Below are positions 9,512 through 17,585 of a DNA stretch of 64,000 nt, in pieces. Made by a program: the position numbers and the translations under genes. The stretch is from positions 1 through 64,000 of the forward strand of contig NZ_LXKA01000254.1 of assembly GCF_001645125.1 (NCBI RefSeq). The letters run 5' to 3'. The notes below the pieces were generated by a model. The model did no database searches. It was not told the origin of the DNA and saw nothing but the letters and a program-made list of their open reading frames with translations. The first letter of the stretch is position 1; every line of letters starts with the position of its first letter. This DNA is from Paraburkholderia ginsengiterrae. Its GTDB lineage: Bacteria > Pseudomonadota > Gammaproteobacteria > Burkholderiales > Burkholderiaceae.

Positions 9512-10354
9512 ATGAAAATCAACCCTTTGACATGTTCGATTGGTGCCGAACTCACCGGCGTGAATCTCGCCGATGTCGCACGAGACAAAACACTGTTTGC
9601 CGAGATCAGGGCGCTGCTGCTGAAGCACCGGGTGCTGTTTTTCCGCGACCAGGACATGACGCGTGCCGACCATGTTGCGTTCGCCAGCTGTTTTGGCGAG
9701 TTGGAAGACCACCCCGTTGCGAACACCGTACCCGGACACCCTGGCCTGATCGAGATCTACAAGAGCGAGAAGCGGGATCACTTCGAAAACACCTATCACA
9801 GTGATGCTTCGTGGCGGGCCAATCCGCCCAAGGGCGCGGTGCTGCGCTGCATTTCGTGCCCGGAGGTGGGGGGCGACACCATCTGGGTGAATATGGTGGA
9901 GGCGTACCGGAACCTGCCCGAGGAAATCAAGAGCAAGATTGCGGGCCTGCGTGCCAAGCACGGGATCGAGCATTCCTTCGGCGCGGTTCTGACGCAGGAG
10001 GAGCGCGAGGAACTGGTGAGGAAGAACCCGCTGGTGGATCATCCGGTAGTCAGAACTCACCCGGAGACGGAGGAGAAGATCCTGTACGTGGGGCCGTTTT
10101 CGACGCACTTCATTAACTACCATACGCCGGAGAACGTACGTTTCGGGCAGGACAAGACGCCGGGGGCGAGCTTGCTGTTGAATTACCTGATCAGTCAGGC
10201 CGCGATTCCGGAGTACCAGGTGCGCTTCCGCTGGCAGCCGAACAGCGTGGCGATCTGGGACAACGTGGCGACGCAGCATTATGCGGTGAGCGATTACTGG
10301 CCGGCGCCGCGCCGGATGGAGCGCGCCACGATCAAGGGCGAGCGGCCTTTCTGA
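9512..10354 (+). CDS. TauD/TfdA-family Fe(II)/2-oxoglutarate dioxygenase
   Basis: This 280-residue enzyme carries the facial triad of the family: His96 and Asp98 in YHSDASW, and His256 in QHYAVSDYW. Arg267, 11 residues later, is the 2-oxoglutarate-binding arginine. TauD/TfdA enzymes hydroxylate sulfonates, phenoxyacetates, carnitine precursors and related acids in the cytosol, coupled to decarboxylation of 2-oxoglutarate. The start at 9512 has an AAGGAAA site; an earlier in-frame ATG at 9428 adds 28 residues without family character. An AraC-type regulator gene begins 12 bp after the stop, suggesting an operon. The substrate is not readable. Confidence 0.9.
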   Translation: MKINPLTCSIGAELTGVNLADVARDKTLFAEIRALLLKHRVLFFRDQDMTRADHVAFASCFGELEDHPVANTVPGHPGLIEIYKSEKRDHFENTYHSDASWRANPPKGAVLRCISCPEVGGDTIWVNMVEAYRNLPEEIKSKIAGLRAKHGIEHSFGAVLTQEEREELVRKNPLVDHPVVRTHPETEEKILYVGPFSTHFINYHTPENVRFGQDKTPGASLLLNYLISQAAIPEYQVRFRWQPNSVAIWDNVATQHYAVSDYWPAPRRMERATIKGERPF

Positions 10355-10366
10355 GCGCTTCACGCG

Positions 10367-11395
10367 ATGCAACACGTTGGTCAACTGATTCGTAGCGCCA
10401 GCCTGAACGGCTACGTCGAGCTGGTGCAGTCGCTCGGCCGCGATCCCTATGTCTTCTTGAGAGACGTGGGGTTGTCTGCACGGCTGCTCGAGAATCCGGA
10501 GACGCTCATTCCCAGCCACCTCGTGCGCGAAGTGCTCGAAGTGAGCGCGCGCGCCACTGGGGTCGAGGACTTCGCGCTGCGGCTGGCGGCGCGGCGTACC
10601 TTCTCCAACCTGGGACCCATCAGCCTCGTGCTGAAGGAGGAGCCGACCCCGCGCAAGGCGCTCGACACGTTGTCCCGCTATCTGAAACTGTTGAGTGCCA
10701 CGCTGATCACTCGCATCGAGGATGCGGGACAGGCCGTGATCATCCGCGAAGAATTGCTGCCCAGTCCTGGGCTCGCAACACGTCAAGCGATGGAGTTGGC
10801 GGTCGCCGTGAAATTTCGCATTCTGCGTGAGTTGATCGGTCCGCAGTGGCGGCCGCAGCAAGTTTGCTTCACACACCGCCATCCGGTCGACATTGCGCCG
10901 TACCGGGCTTTCTTCGGCATCGCGCCGATGTTTAACCAGTCCTTCAACGGCCTGGTTTGTACGGCAGCCGATCTGCAGATGCCGCGTACGCCGGACAATC
11001 CGGGGGCCGCGCGCTTCGCACGGGATTATCTGGAGGCAGCCCTGCGTTATCGTGAGGAAGGCGTCCGGGAATCGTGCCGGGATCTGATCCTGGCCCTGCT
11101 TCCGGGCGGACGCTGCACGGCCGAGCAGGTGGCGCGGCATCTGCGTGTCGATCGTCGCACGCTGCACCGCTACCTCAGCGCCGAGGGCGTCACGTTCTCG
11201 GCCGTGCTCAATCAGGTGCGCTGTGAACTGGCGGTGCGTCATCTGCAGGAGAGCGACCTGCCAGTTGGCGAGGTGGCCGGGCTGCTGGGCTTTTCCGCGC
11301 ATAGCAGTTTCAGCCACTGGTTCCGCGCCGCCTTTGGTTGCAGTGTTTCTCACTGGCGCAAACAGGCAGCTTGCCAGAACGCTTTGGCGGGTTGA
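10367..11395 (+). CDS. AraC-family regulator (arabinose-binding-type N-domain)
   Basis: This 342-residue protein has an OruR/Arabinose_bd-like N-domain and two C-terminal AraC helix-turn-helix motifs (AEQVARHLRVDRRTLHRYLSAEG and LPVGEVAGLLGFSAHSSFSHWF). It begins 12 bp after the TauD-type gene and is probably co-transcribed with it. Downstream and convergent is the BKACE gene, whose upstream region holds a tandem 17-bp direct repeat with 21-bp period at 12601-12638, the geometry of AraC half-sites. I therefore infer that this protein controls the BKACE gene, and possibly its own operon. Confidence 0.9.
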   Translation: MQHVGQLIRSASLNGYVELVQSLGRDPYVFLRDVGLSARLLENPETLIPSHLVREVLEVSARATGVEDFALRLAARRTFSNLGPISLVLKEEPTPRKALDTLSRYLKLLSATLITRIEDAGQAVIIREELLPSPGLATRQAMELAVAVKFRILRELIGPQWRPQQVCFTHRHPVDIAPYRAFFGIAPMFNQSFNGLVCTAADLQMPRTPDNPGAARFARDYLEAALRYREEGVRESCRDLILALLPGGRCTAEQVARHLRVDRRTLHRYLSAEGVTFSAVLNQVRCELAVRHLQESDLPVGEVAGLLGFSAHSSFSHWFRAAFGCSVSHWRKQAACQNALAG

Positions 11396-11428
11396 ACAGG
11401 ACACTGTGTATTGCCGTGTTGTGTCCGC

Positions 11429-11457
11429 GTTCACGGCCCGGACCTCGGGCCGTGAAC
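11429..11457. terminator. Bidirectional terminator hairpin
   Basis: A perfect 12-bp stem, GTTCACGGCCCG with CGGGCCGTGAAC, surrounds the loop GACCT. It lies between the convergent AraC (stop 11395) and BKACE (stop at 11472) genes and can serve both strands, although no long T-tract follows. Confidence 0.65.
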
Positions 11458-11471
11458 TATCCGGCTCTCGC

Positions 11472-12530
11472 TCAGGCCGTCTTGCGCAGGAAGCCCTGGT
11501 TGCCACCGTTGCGGTTCGGTGCGAAGCCGTTGGCTTGCAGGGATTCCTCCACCGTGTCGTAAAACACGCCGATCTTTGAAATTTCTCGTGCCTGTTGCGC
11601 GGTGGCGATTTCGCGGCCGAATTCGCGTGAAATGCGGACCAGTTGTTCGATCTGCTTCACAGTGCTCATCTTTTCCGTGCGGGTCTGGTTCCACAGGCAA
11701 TCTTCAGTGCCGCAGCGCACGTGCAGCCCCATCGCAATCCCCATCATGTTCACCGGCAGCACGTTGCGGACGTTGCTTTCCACCGTCACCACCGCACCGT
11801 CGGGCACGGCGCGAATGAAGTTGGCGAGACTGTAGACGCTGGGCGTATCCATGCCGCCGGCAATCGCCACCCAGTTCATAACCAGCGGGCCTTTGTAGAA
11901 GCCGCGGCGCATCAGCCGTTCCACCGACTCGAAGCTGTTGAGGTTGTAGCACTGGAACGCACTTTGAATGCCCCTGGCCGTCAGGCGGCGGACGTGTTCC
12001 TCCACCCATCCCGGTTGTGCGGGCACCGTCATTTCCTTGTAGGCGTTGAACATGGCGGCGTTCTCGCGCGAGGTGCCCTTGAAGTCCGCATCTTCCGCCT
12101 GGTCGGTGACGTTCATTTGCGAGGTGTTGACGGTGACGGTGACCTGGTCCGGTGTCGGATCTAGGTCGGCCAGCATGTGGCGCGTGTCGTCGGACAGCCA
12201 TTTGGCGGCTTGCCCTTCGTTTTCAGGCGCGAACGAGATCGAGCCGCCAACCTGGATGATCATCTCGGGCACCGCGCGGCGCACGCCGGCGCTCAGTTCA
12301 TTGAACTTGGACAGGCGCTTGCTGCCCTTGCCGTCCAATTCGCGCACGTGCAGATGCAATACGGTGGCGCCGGCTTGGTAGCAGTCGACCGCCTTCTGGA
12401 TCTGGGCGTCCATCGTGACCGGAATATCTTCGGGAAAGTCGTCGGGCAACCAGCCGGGGGCATAAGGCGCTGCCGTGATGATCAGGGGCTGCTGGTTCTC
12501 GGGGAAGAGGTGGCCGTCGAGAAAATTCAT
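11472..12530 (-). CDS. BKACE-family beta-keto acid cleavage enzyme (3-keto-5-aminohexanoate cleavage protein family)
   Basis: This 352-residue TIM-barrel enzyme belongs to the DUF849/BKACE family, which uses a divalent metal and acetyl-CoA to split a beta-keto acid into acetoacetate and a new acyl-CoA. His59 and His61 in GATVLHLHVRELDGKG are the metal ligands. The length exceeds the roughly 275-310 residues of Kce, because of inserts and a longer C-terminus. The start is set at 12530 (MNFLDGHLFPENQQP), with GGAGAA upstream; an open frame continuing further upstream merely reads through a direct repeat. Known members act on 3-keto-5-aminohexanoate (lysine) or dehydrocarnitine; the substrate here is open. 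Confidence 0.88.
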   Translation of the reverse strand: MNFLDGHLFPENQQPLIITAAPYAPGWLPDDFPEDIPVTMDAQIQKAVDCYQAGATVLHLHVRELDGKGSKRLSKFNELSAGVRRAVPEMIIQVGGSISFAPENEGQAAKWLSDDTRHMLADLDPTPDQVTVTVNTSQMNVTDQAEDADFKGTSRENAAMFNAYKEMTVPAQPGWVEEHVRRLTARGIQSAFQCYNLNSFESVERLMRRGFYKGPLVMNWVAIAGGMDTPSVYSLANFIRAVPDGAVVTVESNVRNVLPVNMMGIAMGLHVRCGTEDCLWNQTRTEKMSTVKQIEQLVRISREFGREIATAQQAREISKIGVFYDTVEESLQANGFAPNRNGGNQGFLRKTA

Positions 12531-12600
12531 GGTGGTTCTCCAGGGGAAAGACTGCGGTCCATGCAGTCCCTTGAGTATCTGGAGCCTCTGCAATGCCCGC

Positions 12601-12638
12601 TTGCTAATCTGGGACAACCACTTGCTTATTTGGGGCAA
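12601..12638 (-). promoter_or_regulatory. Tandem AraC-type operator half-sites upstream of the BKACE gene
   Basis: Two 17-bp direct repeats, TTGCTAATCTGGGACAA at 12601-12617 and TTGCTTATTTGGGGCAA at 12622-12638, agree at 14 of 17 positions. Their period is exactly 21 bp, two helical turns, the arrangement of AraC-family half-sites such as araI1/araI2. They lie 71-108 bp upstream of the BKACE start. The neighbouring AraC gene at 10367 is the natural candidate to bind them; this link is inference. Confidence 0.6.
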
Positions 12639-12704
12639 AAGGCCGGCACCGCCACCGTCGAAGCGTGGCGACGCATGCTCACGCACGCAGGAAAACCAGT
12701 TGTG

Positions 12705-13616
12705 CTAACCGCGTTGCCGTGAAGGGGAGATCGTGCCGAGCGCAGACTTAATGAAACTCTTCACTGCCCGCGACTGCTCGCGCGTGCGATACACCAGGGC
12801 TAGTTGAACCTCTTCGCTGAAATCCCTGATATTCAGGCACACCACACCGGGTTGATGGAAGACGCGAATGGATTCCGGCGCGACGACAATGCCGTACCCG
12901 GCAGCCGCCAGGCTGACGGCGGAGATAAAGTCGTTGACGCGGTATTCAGACGAGATGACGAACCCGCCCGCGGCGGAGAGGCGCGCAAGCGTTGCGGAGA
13001 AGCCTTCCGTCTCATTGAATTGCGGCACGATGAATGTCTGGCCGCCAAGGTCCGCTGCGCGCAGATTCCGCTTGCCTGCCAGCGGATGGTTGTCGGACAT
13101 CGCCACCAGCAGCCTTTCGCTGTGTATCACGGAAGCGCTGATCCCCGAAGCGTACTGCCTTCTCGAACGCACGATGCCCACGTCTATTTCTCCACTGGCA
13201 AGCGCCTCCAGCTGACGAGGCGTTGCCATGGCGAGCACATTGAGCTTGACGTCTTGATGGTCGTACCGAAAGGCGCCGAGCATTTGCGACATGATTCCGG
13301 TGGTGACGCCCGACGCTACGAAACCGAGCGTGACGATGCCATAAATGCCCTGGGCCGCCAGCCTGCCCACTTCTTCGGCGCGTTCCACATGCCGAAGCGC
13401 GGCGACGGCCTCTTCATAAAACAGAAGCCCCGCATCGGTCAGCGTGACGGGCTGTCTGTTTTTTCGATTGATCAGCTTCGCCCCGACTTGCCGTTCCAGG
13501 CGCTGAATCTGGGTGCTGACAGCAGACTGCGCAACGCCTAGCCGATCCGCCGCCCGGCTGAAGTGAAGGTCCTCGACGACCGTGATGAAGAATTTCAGTT
13601 GCCTGGATTCGATCAT
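12705..13616 (-). CDS. LysR-family transcriptional regulator
   Basis: This 303-residue LysR protein opens MIESRQLKFFITVVEDLHFS with a helix-turn-helix at AADRLGVAQSAVSTQIQRLERQVGAKLI, followed by the effector domain. It resembles the CbbR/BenM-like half that reads VTLGFVASGVTTGIMSQML. It is divergent from the csiD-like gene with starts 98 bp apart and is the probable regulator of glutarate hydroxylation here. In Pseudomonas and E. coli csiD is controlled by GntR-type CsiR/GcdR proteins, so a LysR partner would be a different wiring. It also precedes the BKACE gene on the same strand with a 174-bp gap. Confidence 0.9.
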   Translation of the reverse strand: MIESRQLKFFITVVEDLHFSRAADRLGVAQSAVSTQIQRLERQVGAKLINRKNRQPVTLTDAGLLFYEEAVAALRHVERAEEVGRLAAQGIYGIVTLGFVASGVTTGIMSQMLGAFRYDHQDVKLNVLAMATPRQLEALASGEIDVGIVRSRRQYASGISASVIHSERLLVAMSDNHPLAGKRNLRAADLGGQTFIVPQFNETEGFSATLARLSAAGGFVISSEYRVNDFISAVSLAAAGYGIVVAPESIRVFHQPGVVCLNIRDFSEEVQLALVYRTREQSRAVKSFIKSALGTISPSRQRG

Positions 13617-13714
13617 TCTTTGATCTCAAATCTCGAACAAAAAATCAGGATAGGTATCTGGATGATATCAGTGTTCTGCGCTCAAATTGAGTCTCCTGTT
13701 ATCGGAGACCTGCC

Positions 13715-14647
13715 ATGAACGCATCCGCCGAAGCCCGCCACTTGTCTACGCCGAGCACGCCTGGTTTCTCCGTGTCTTCGCGCCCTGACCATCACCGCAT
13801 CGTCCATGTGACCGTTGATCGCACGGCGCTCGCCCGATTTCTAGAAGACGCGCGCCACATCGACGTCCAGAACCTGGAATATGTGCCGTTCATGCGGTTT
13901 CATCTGGCCGAAATCCTTGTCCGTCACGTCGGACGCGAGTTTGCGGCCACGCTCGTTGAGACCTTGAAGGATCGCAATCACGGCGGCCTGACGCTCGGTT
14001 TGCAAGGCATCACGGAAGATGCGGACGACTTCGTGCGATTCGGCACGGCAGTGGGCCATATTCTCGGGCCGAGCAATCACGACTCGATGTCCGGCACGTT
14101 CTACGCACGCTTCAATGTCAAGCACACGGACTCGAGCGATTCGTATCTCCGGCAAGCGTATCGGCTATTCACGATGCACACGGACGGCACCTTCGTGACC
14201 GAGGCGACCGACTGGCTCCTCATGATGAAGTTCGCCGAGAAGAATGCGAAAGGTGGTGAATCGCGGTTTCTTCATCTGGACGATTGGGAAGAGATAGACC
14301 AGTTCAGGACCCATCCGCTCGGCACGCAACCGTTTCTCTACAAGGCGCCGGGTTCAAAGAACGTCAGCGATAGAGTCGAGCGGCCGGTGCTCTTCGAAAG
14401 CGAGTTCGGCTTGTCGATATCGTTCATCGATCAATTCGTTCAGCCCCAAAACAATGCGGAAGCCGCGTATCTGTACGCGCTCTCGAACTCCATGGAGAAT
14501 TCGTCGGGAACGAAGGAAGTGACGCTGCCGGTGGGTGACCTGGTCATCCTGAACAATTACTTCTACCTGCACGGCCGCGCTCCATTTGAGGAAAACGAAG
14601 GATTGCAAAGGGAATTGATGCGGCAACGCGGAACGTTCGAGAGTTGA
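13715..14647 (+). CDS. glaH: CsiD-family glutarate 2-hydroxylase
   Basis: This 310-residue protein matches the CsiD/GlaH family (E. coli GlaH is about 325 residues), a non-haem Fe(II)/2-oxoglutarate dioxygenase converting glutarate to L-2-hydroxyglutarate in lysine/cadaverine breakdown. The characteristic central block reads GPSNHDSMSGTFYARF, then RLFTMHTDGTFVTEATDWLL. His155, Asp157 and His286 (NNYFYLHGRAPFEEN) are the iron ligands. GGAGA lies 8 bp before the ATG. The next gene is an FMN-dependent alpha-hydroxyacid dehydrogenase rather than the usual flavin oxidase LhgO, and the divergent gene is LysR. The fold assignment is strong; glutarate as substrate is inferred from the family. Confidence 0.88.
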   Translation: MNASAEARHLSTPSTPGFSVSSRPDHHRIVHVTVDRTALARFLEDARHIDVQNLEYVPFMRFHLAEILVRHVGREFAATLVETLKDRNHGGLTLGLQGITEDADDFVRFGTAVGHILGPSNHDSMSGTFYARFNVKHTDSSDSYLRQAYRLFTMHTDGTFVTEATDWLLMMKFAEKNAKGGESRFLHLDDWEEIDQFRTHPLGTQPFLYKAPGSKNVSDRVERPVLFESEFGLSISFIDQFVQPQNNAEAAYLYALSNSMENSSGTKEVTLPVGDLVILNNYFYLHGRAPFEENEGLQRELMRQRGTFES

Positions 14648-14734
14648 CCGATGTGAAGGCGGGCCTGCGGTCCGCTCTCATGCCGGCGATTGGCGTTGCA
14701 TCTATCAACTGGGAAACGTACTGCTGGAATCGAC

Positions 14735-15973
14735 ATGTCCTCATCTACCACGCCGGCACGCGTTCCGGCTTCCGTACCGCATCGCGAAGCATCGAAAGCG
14801 GCCTATGGCCGCCGGGACGGCGTTCCGTCGCGGATGCAGAAGATCCTGTCGATCGACGACTTCGAGCAAGCCGCACGCGGGCATCTGCCGCGTCCTCTCT
14901 TCGGTTACATAGCGGGAGCAGCGGAAGACAACGTATCGCTTCGCGCGAACCGCAGCGCTTTCGATCAGTACCGTTTCAGATCGCGCGTGATGGTCGACGT
15001 TTCCGCGAGGGAGCAGACCACGACGCTGTTCGGCCGGATTTATGCGTCGCCGTTCGGGATCGCGCCCGTTGGCATCAGTGCAATCTCGGCTTACCGGGGC
15101 GATATCGTGCTCGCGAGAGCGGCATCGCAAGCCGGGATTCCGGCAATCATGAGTGGCACATCCCTGATTTCGATGGAGGAGGTTCACGATGCGGCTCCGG
15201 GCACATGGTTCCAGGTCTATATGCCGGGGCGTGCGGGGATGTTGGAGCCGCTTATCGAACGAATTGCCAAGGCTGGCTTCGAAACCTTGGTCGTCACGGT
15301 CGACATACCGGTCTGGGCCAATCGCGAGAACAACGTGAAAACGGGGTTCTCCATGCCGCTGAGGCCCTCGTTCCGCCTGGCTCTTGACGGATTGATGCGG
15401 CCGCGATGGCTGTTCGGCACCTTCCTGAAGACCCTGGCGCTACACGGAATGCCGCACTTCGAAAACTCCTTCGCGGAGCGGGGCGCGCCGATGTTGTCCG
15501 GATCGGCAATTCGCGACACGACAGGCCGGGATCATCTGAACTGGAGTCACATCGAGCTGATTCGCAGTCGATGGCACGGCAAGCTGGTCATCAAAGGCAT
15601 TCTTCACGAAGACGATGCTCGCCGTGCGGTCGCCGCGGGCGCGGACGGCATCATCGTCTCCAATCACGGTGGGCGGCAGCTTGATGGTGCGCAAGCGCCG
15701 TTGCTGATGCTGCCTCGTATTGTCGAGGCCGTTGGGCATCAAACCACCGTCATGCTGGACGGAGGAATACGCCGTGGCACCGATGTGATCAAGGCGCTCG
15801 CCCTCGGTGCGCAGTTTGTTTTCGCGGGGCGTCCGTTCATGTATGCGGCCGCGGTTGGTGGCGAGCGAGGCGTGAGCCACGCGATAACGCTGCTGCGCGA
15901 TGAGGTCGATCGGGACATGGCGATGCTCGGTGTCAGGTCGATCGCGGAGGTGACAGACGAGTGCTTCGCCTGA
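14735..15973 (+). CDS. FMN-dependent alpha-hydroxy-acid dehydrogenase (LldD family)
   Basis: This 412-residue enzyme belongs to the L-lactate/mandelate/glycolate oxidase family. It has Lys287, the catalytic His311 and Arg314 in VSNHGGRQLDGAQAP, and the FMN-phosphate loop MLDGGIRRGTDVIKALALGAQFVF. Members oxidise L-2-hydroxy acids to 2-oxo acids with electrons to quinone or oxygen. It starts 87 bp after the csiD-like gene, so the likely substrate is L-2-hydroxyglutarate, giving 2-oxoglutarate and replacing LhgO (inference). The first 33 residues are atypical; an internal ATG at 14834 (MQKILSIDDFEQAARG) is where relatives normally begin, so the true start may be there. Confidence 0.88.
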   Translation: MSSSTTPARVPASVPHREASKAAYGRRDGVPSRMQKILSIDDFEQAARGHLPRPLFGYIAGAAEDNVSLRANRSAFDQYRFRSRVMVDVSAREQTTTLFGRIYASPFGIAPVGISAISAYRGDIVLARAASQAGIPAIMSGTSLISMEEVHDAAPGTWFQVYMPGRAGMLEPLIERIAKAGFETLVVTVDIPVWANRENNVKTGFSMPLRPSFRLALDGLMRPRWLFGTFLKTLALHGMPHFENSFAERGAPMLSGSAIRDTTGRDHLNWSHIELIRSRWHGKLVIKGILHEDDARRAVAAGADGIIVSNHGGRQLDGAQAPLLMLPRIVEAVGHQTTVMLDGGIRRGTDVIKALALGAQFVFAGRPFMYAAAVGGERGVSHAITLLRDEVDRDMAMLGVRSIAEVTDECFA

Positions 15974-16001
15974 AATCCCGTCGCGGCATGAACCGAGGGT
16001 G

Positions 16002-17435
16002 CTATTCCGCGTGCTGATCCTTCCCAAGGAACAGGCGATGCGATAACCGCTGCACCAAACCCCCATAGGGCGGGTGGAACACCCGCACCGGAAACCAGCT
16101 GCGTTCGACAAAGACTGCCTTGCCATGCGACAACTCGCGGAACCCTTCGGCTCCGTGATAGTTGCCCATGCCCGACGTGCCGATGCCGCCAAAAGGCAGG
16201 TCGTGATTGACGACGTGCCATCCCCAGTCGTTGAAGGTCACGCCGCCCGCATGCGTGCGGTGCAGCAGCGTGTCGCCTTCAGCCTTGTCCCGGCCGAAGT
16301 AGTACAAGGCCAGCGGCCGCGTTCCGGCATTCACATGATCGACGACCTCGTTGAAGTCGCGATAGGTGAATACCGGCAGAATCGGCCCGAAGATTTCTTC
16401 TTGCGCAATTCGCATCTCCGCGGTCACGTCCAATACGATATGCAACGGCAGGCGCCGGCCGCCGGATGGCATCGGGCACGAGATCACGCGCGCGCCGCGA
16501 GCGCGCGCGTCGTCAAGCAGCGACTGCTGCCGCTGGTAGACGCGCTCATGGATGACGGCGGTGTAGTCGTCGCTACCCGGCGGGAAGAAGCGCGCACACG
16601 TTGCGACAATTTCCGCCGCGAAGGTTTCGGCGTGTTCTTGCGGCACGAGTGCGTAGTCGGGCGCCACGCAAATCTGCCCGGCATTGACGGTCTTGCCGTG
16701 GGCAACACGGGTTGCCGCCGCTCGCAGGTCGGCGTTGCGCGAGACGATAGCGGGCGATTTGCCGCCCAGTTCCAGCGTGACCGGCGTCAAATTGTCCGCA
16801 GCAGCGCGCATCACGTGACGGCCCACCTCCGGTGAGCCGGTAAACACGAGGTGATCGAACGGCAGTGCTGTAAAGCTGCGCGCCACGTCGGCGTCGCCTT
16901 CCACCACCGCGACCTCGTCGTCGCCGAAACAGCCGGCCAGCAAACGGACCAGGGCACGTGATGTATTCGGCGCGAACTCGGACGTCTTGATCAGGCATCG
17001 GTTGCCGGCTGCAAGCGCGGTAGCCAGCGGTCCCAGTGCCAGATAGATCGGGAAATTCCACGGCACCACGATTCCGACCACCCCCTTGGGCTGATACATC
17101 ACGTAGGCGCGGTTGCCGGCGAACACTCGCTCGGGACTGCGGCGCGACGGTTTCATCCAGCGCCCCAGGTGGCGCAGCAAATGGTTGATGTGCAGCACGG
17201 AGGGCAGCACATCGACCGTCATGGTCTCAGCGTGTGCGCGAGCGCTGAAATCGAGGGCCGCGGCTTCCGCCAGCGCTCGTGCGTGTTGCCGGATGCCCTG
17301 GCGAAGGCGGCGCAGCGCGGTACGACGATCGTCCAGAGATGGATAGGGATGTGCGGCGAAAGCCGCACGCTGACGGGTCAGCAGGTTGGCGAGCCGCTCG
17401 CCGACCCGTGCTTCCTCAGGCAGGTTGAGTTCCAT
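16002..17435 (-). CDS. Aldehyde dehydrogenase, coniferyl-aldehyde-dehydrogenase-like
   Basis: This 477-residue NAD(P)-dependent aldehyde dehydrogenase has Asn127 (VPWNFP), Glu222 (TLELGGKSP) and the nucleophile Cys256 (NAGQICVAPDYAL). The shorter C-terminus with NDWGWHVVNHDLPFGGIGTSGMGNYHG and the HPYPS-R-LRR N-terminus are typical of the CalB/AlkH-like group that oxidises coniferyl or fatty aldehydes without a long membrane anchor. The ATG at 17435 is chosen; a TTG at 17447 would add four residues. It is divergent from a TetR gene, and a 9-bp inverted repeat lies 16-37 bp upstream of its start. Confidence 0.9.
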   Translation of the reverse strand: MELNLPEEARVGERLANLLTRQRAAFAAHPYPSLDDRRTALRRLRQGIRQHARALAEAAALDFSARAHAETMTVDVLPSVLHINHLLRHLGRWMKPSRRSPERVFAGNRAYVMYQPKGVVGIVVPWNFPIYLALGPLATALAAGNRCLIKTSEFAPNTSRALVRLLAGCFGDDEVAVVEGDADVARSFTALPFDHLVFTGSPEVGRHVMRAAADNLTPVTLELGGKSPAIVSRNADLRAAATRVAHGKTVNAGQICVAPDYALVPQEHAETFAAEIVATCARFFPPGSDDYTAVIHERVYQRQQSLLDDARARGARVISCPMPSGGRRLPLHIVLDVTAEMRIAQEEIFGPILPVFTYRDFNEVVDHVNAGTRPLALYYFGRDKAEGDTLLHRTHAGGVTFNDWGWHVVNHDLPFGGIGTSGMGNYHGAEGFRELSHGKAVFVERSWFPVRVFHPPYGGLVQRLSHRLFLGKDQHAE

Positions 17436-17450
17436 TTCGATATCCAAAAA

Positions 17451-17472
17451 TTGTTCTGAACGGTCAGTACAA
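17451..17472. promoter_or_regulatory. TetR operator between the aldehyde dehydrogenase and its regulator
   Basis: TTGTTCTGA at 17451-17459 and TCAGTACAA at 17464-17472 are inverted 9-bp arms with one mismatch around the 4-bp centre ACGG. The site lies 16 bp from the dehydrogenase start and about 114 bp from the tetR start, so a bound repressor would block the dehydrogenase promoter. Binding by the adjacent TetR protein is inferred from position and symmetry. Confidence 0.6.
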
Positions 17473-17585
17473 TAAAGTTTGCGTGCTGAACGGGTACACT
17501 GTCAAGCATCGACGGGCGTTCCAGGGTAAGTTCCAGGACGAACACCTGCCCGTCCATTGGAATTCGACGCCCAGATAATCGATAG

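Noticed and set aside
12531-12686. Possible 52-residue N-terminal extension of the BKACE protein
   Set aside because: The extension is generated by the tandem repeat (it reads as a repeated Gln-Ile-Ser-Lys) and has no relation to the family; the ATG at 12530 has a ribosome site.
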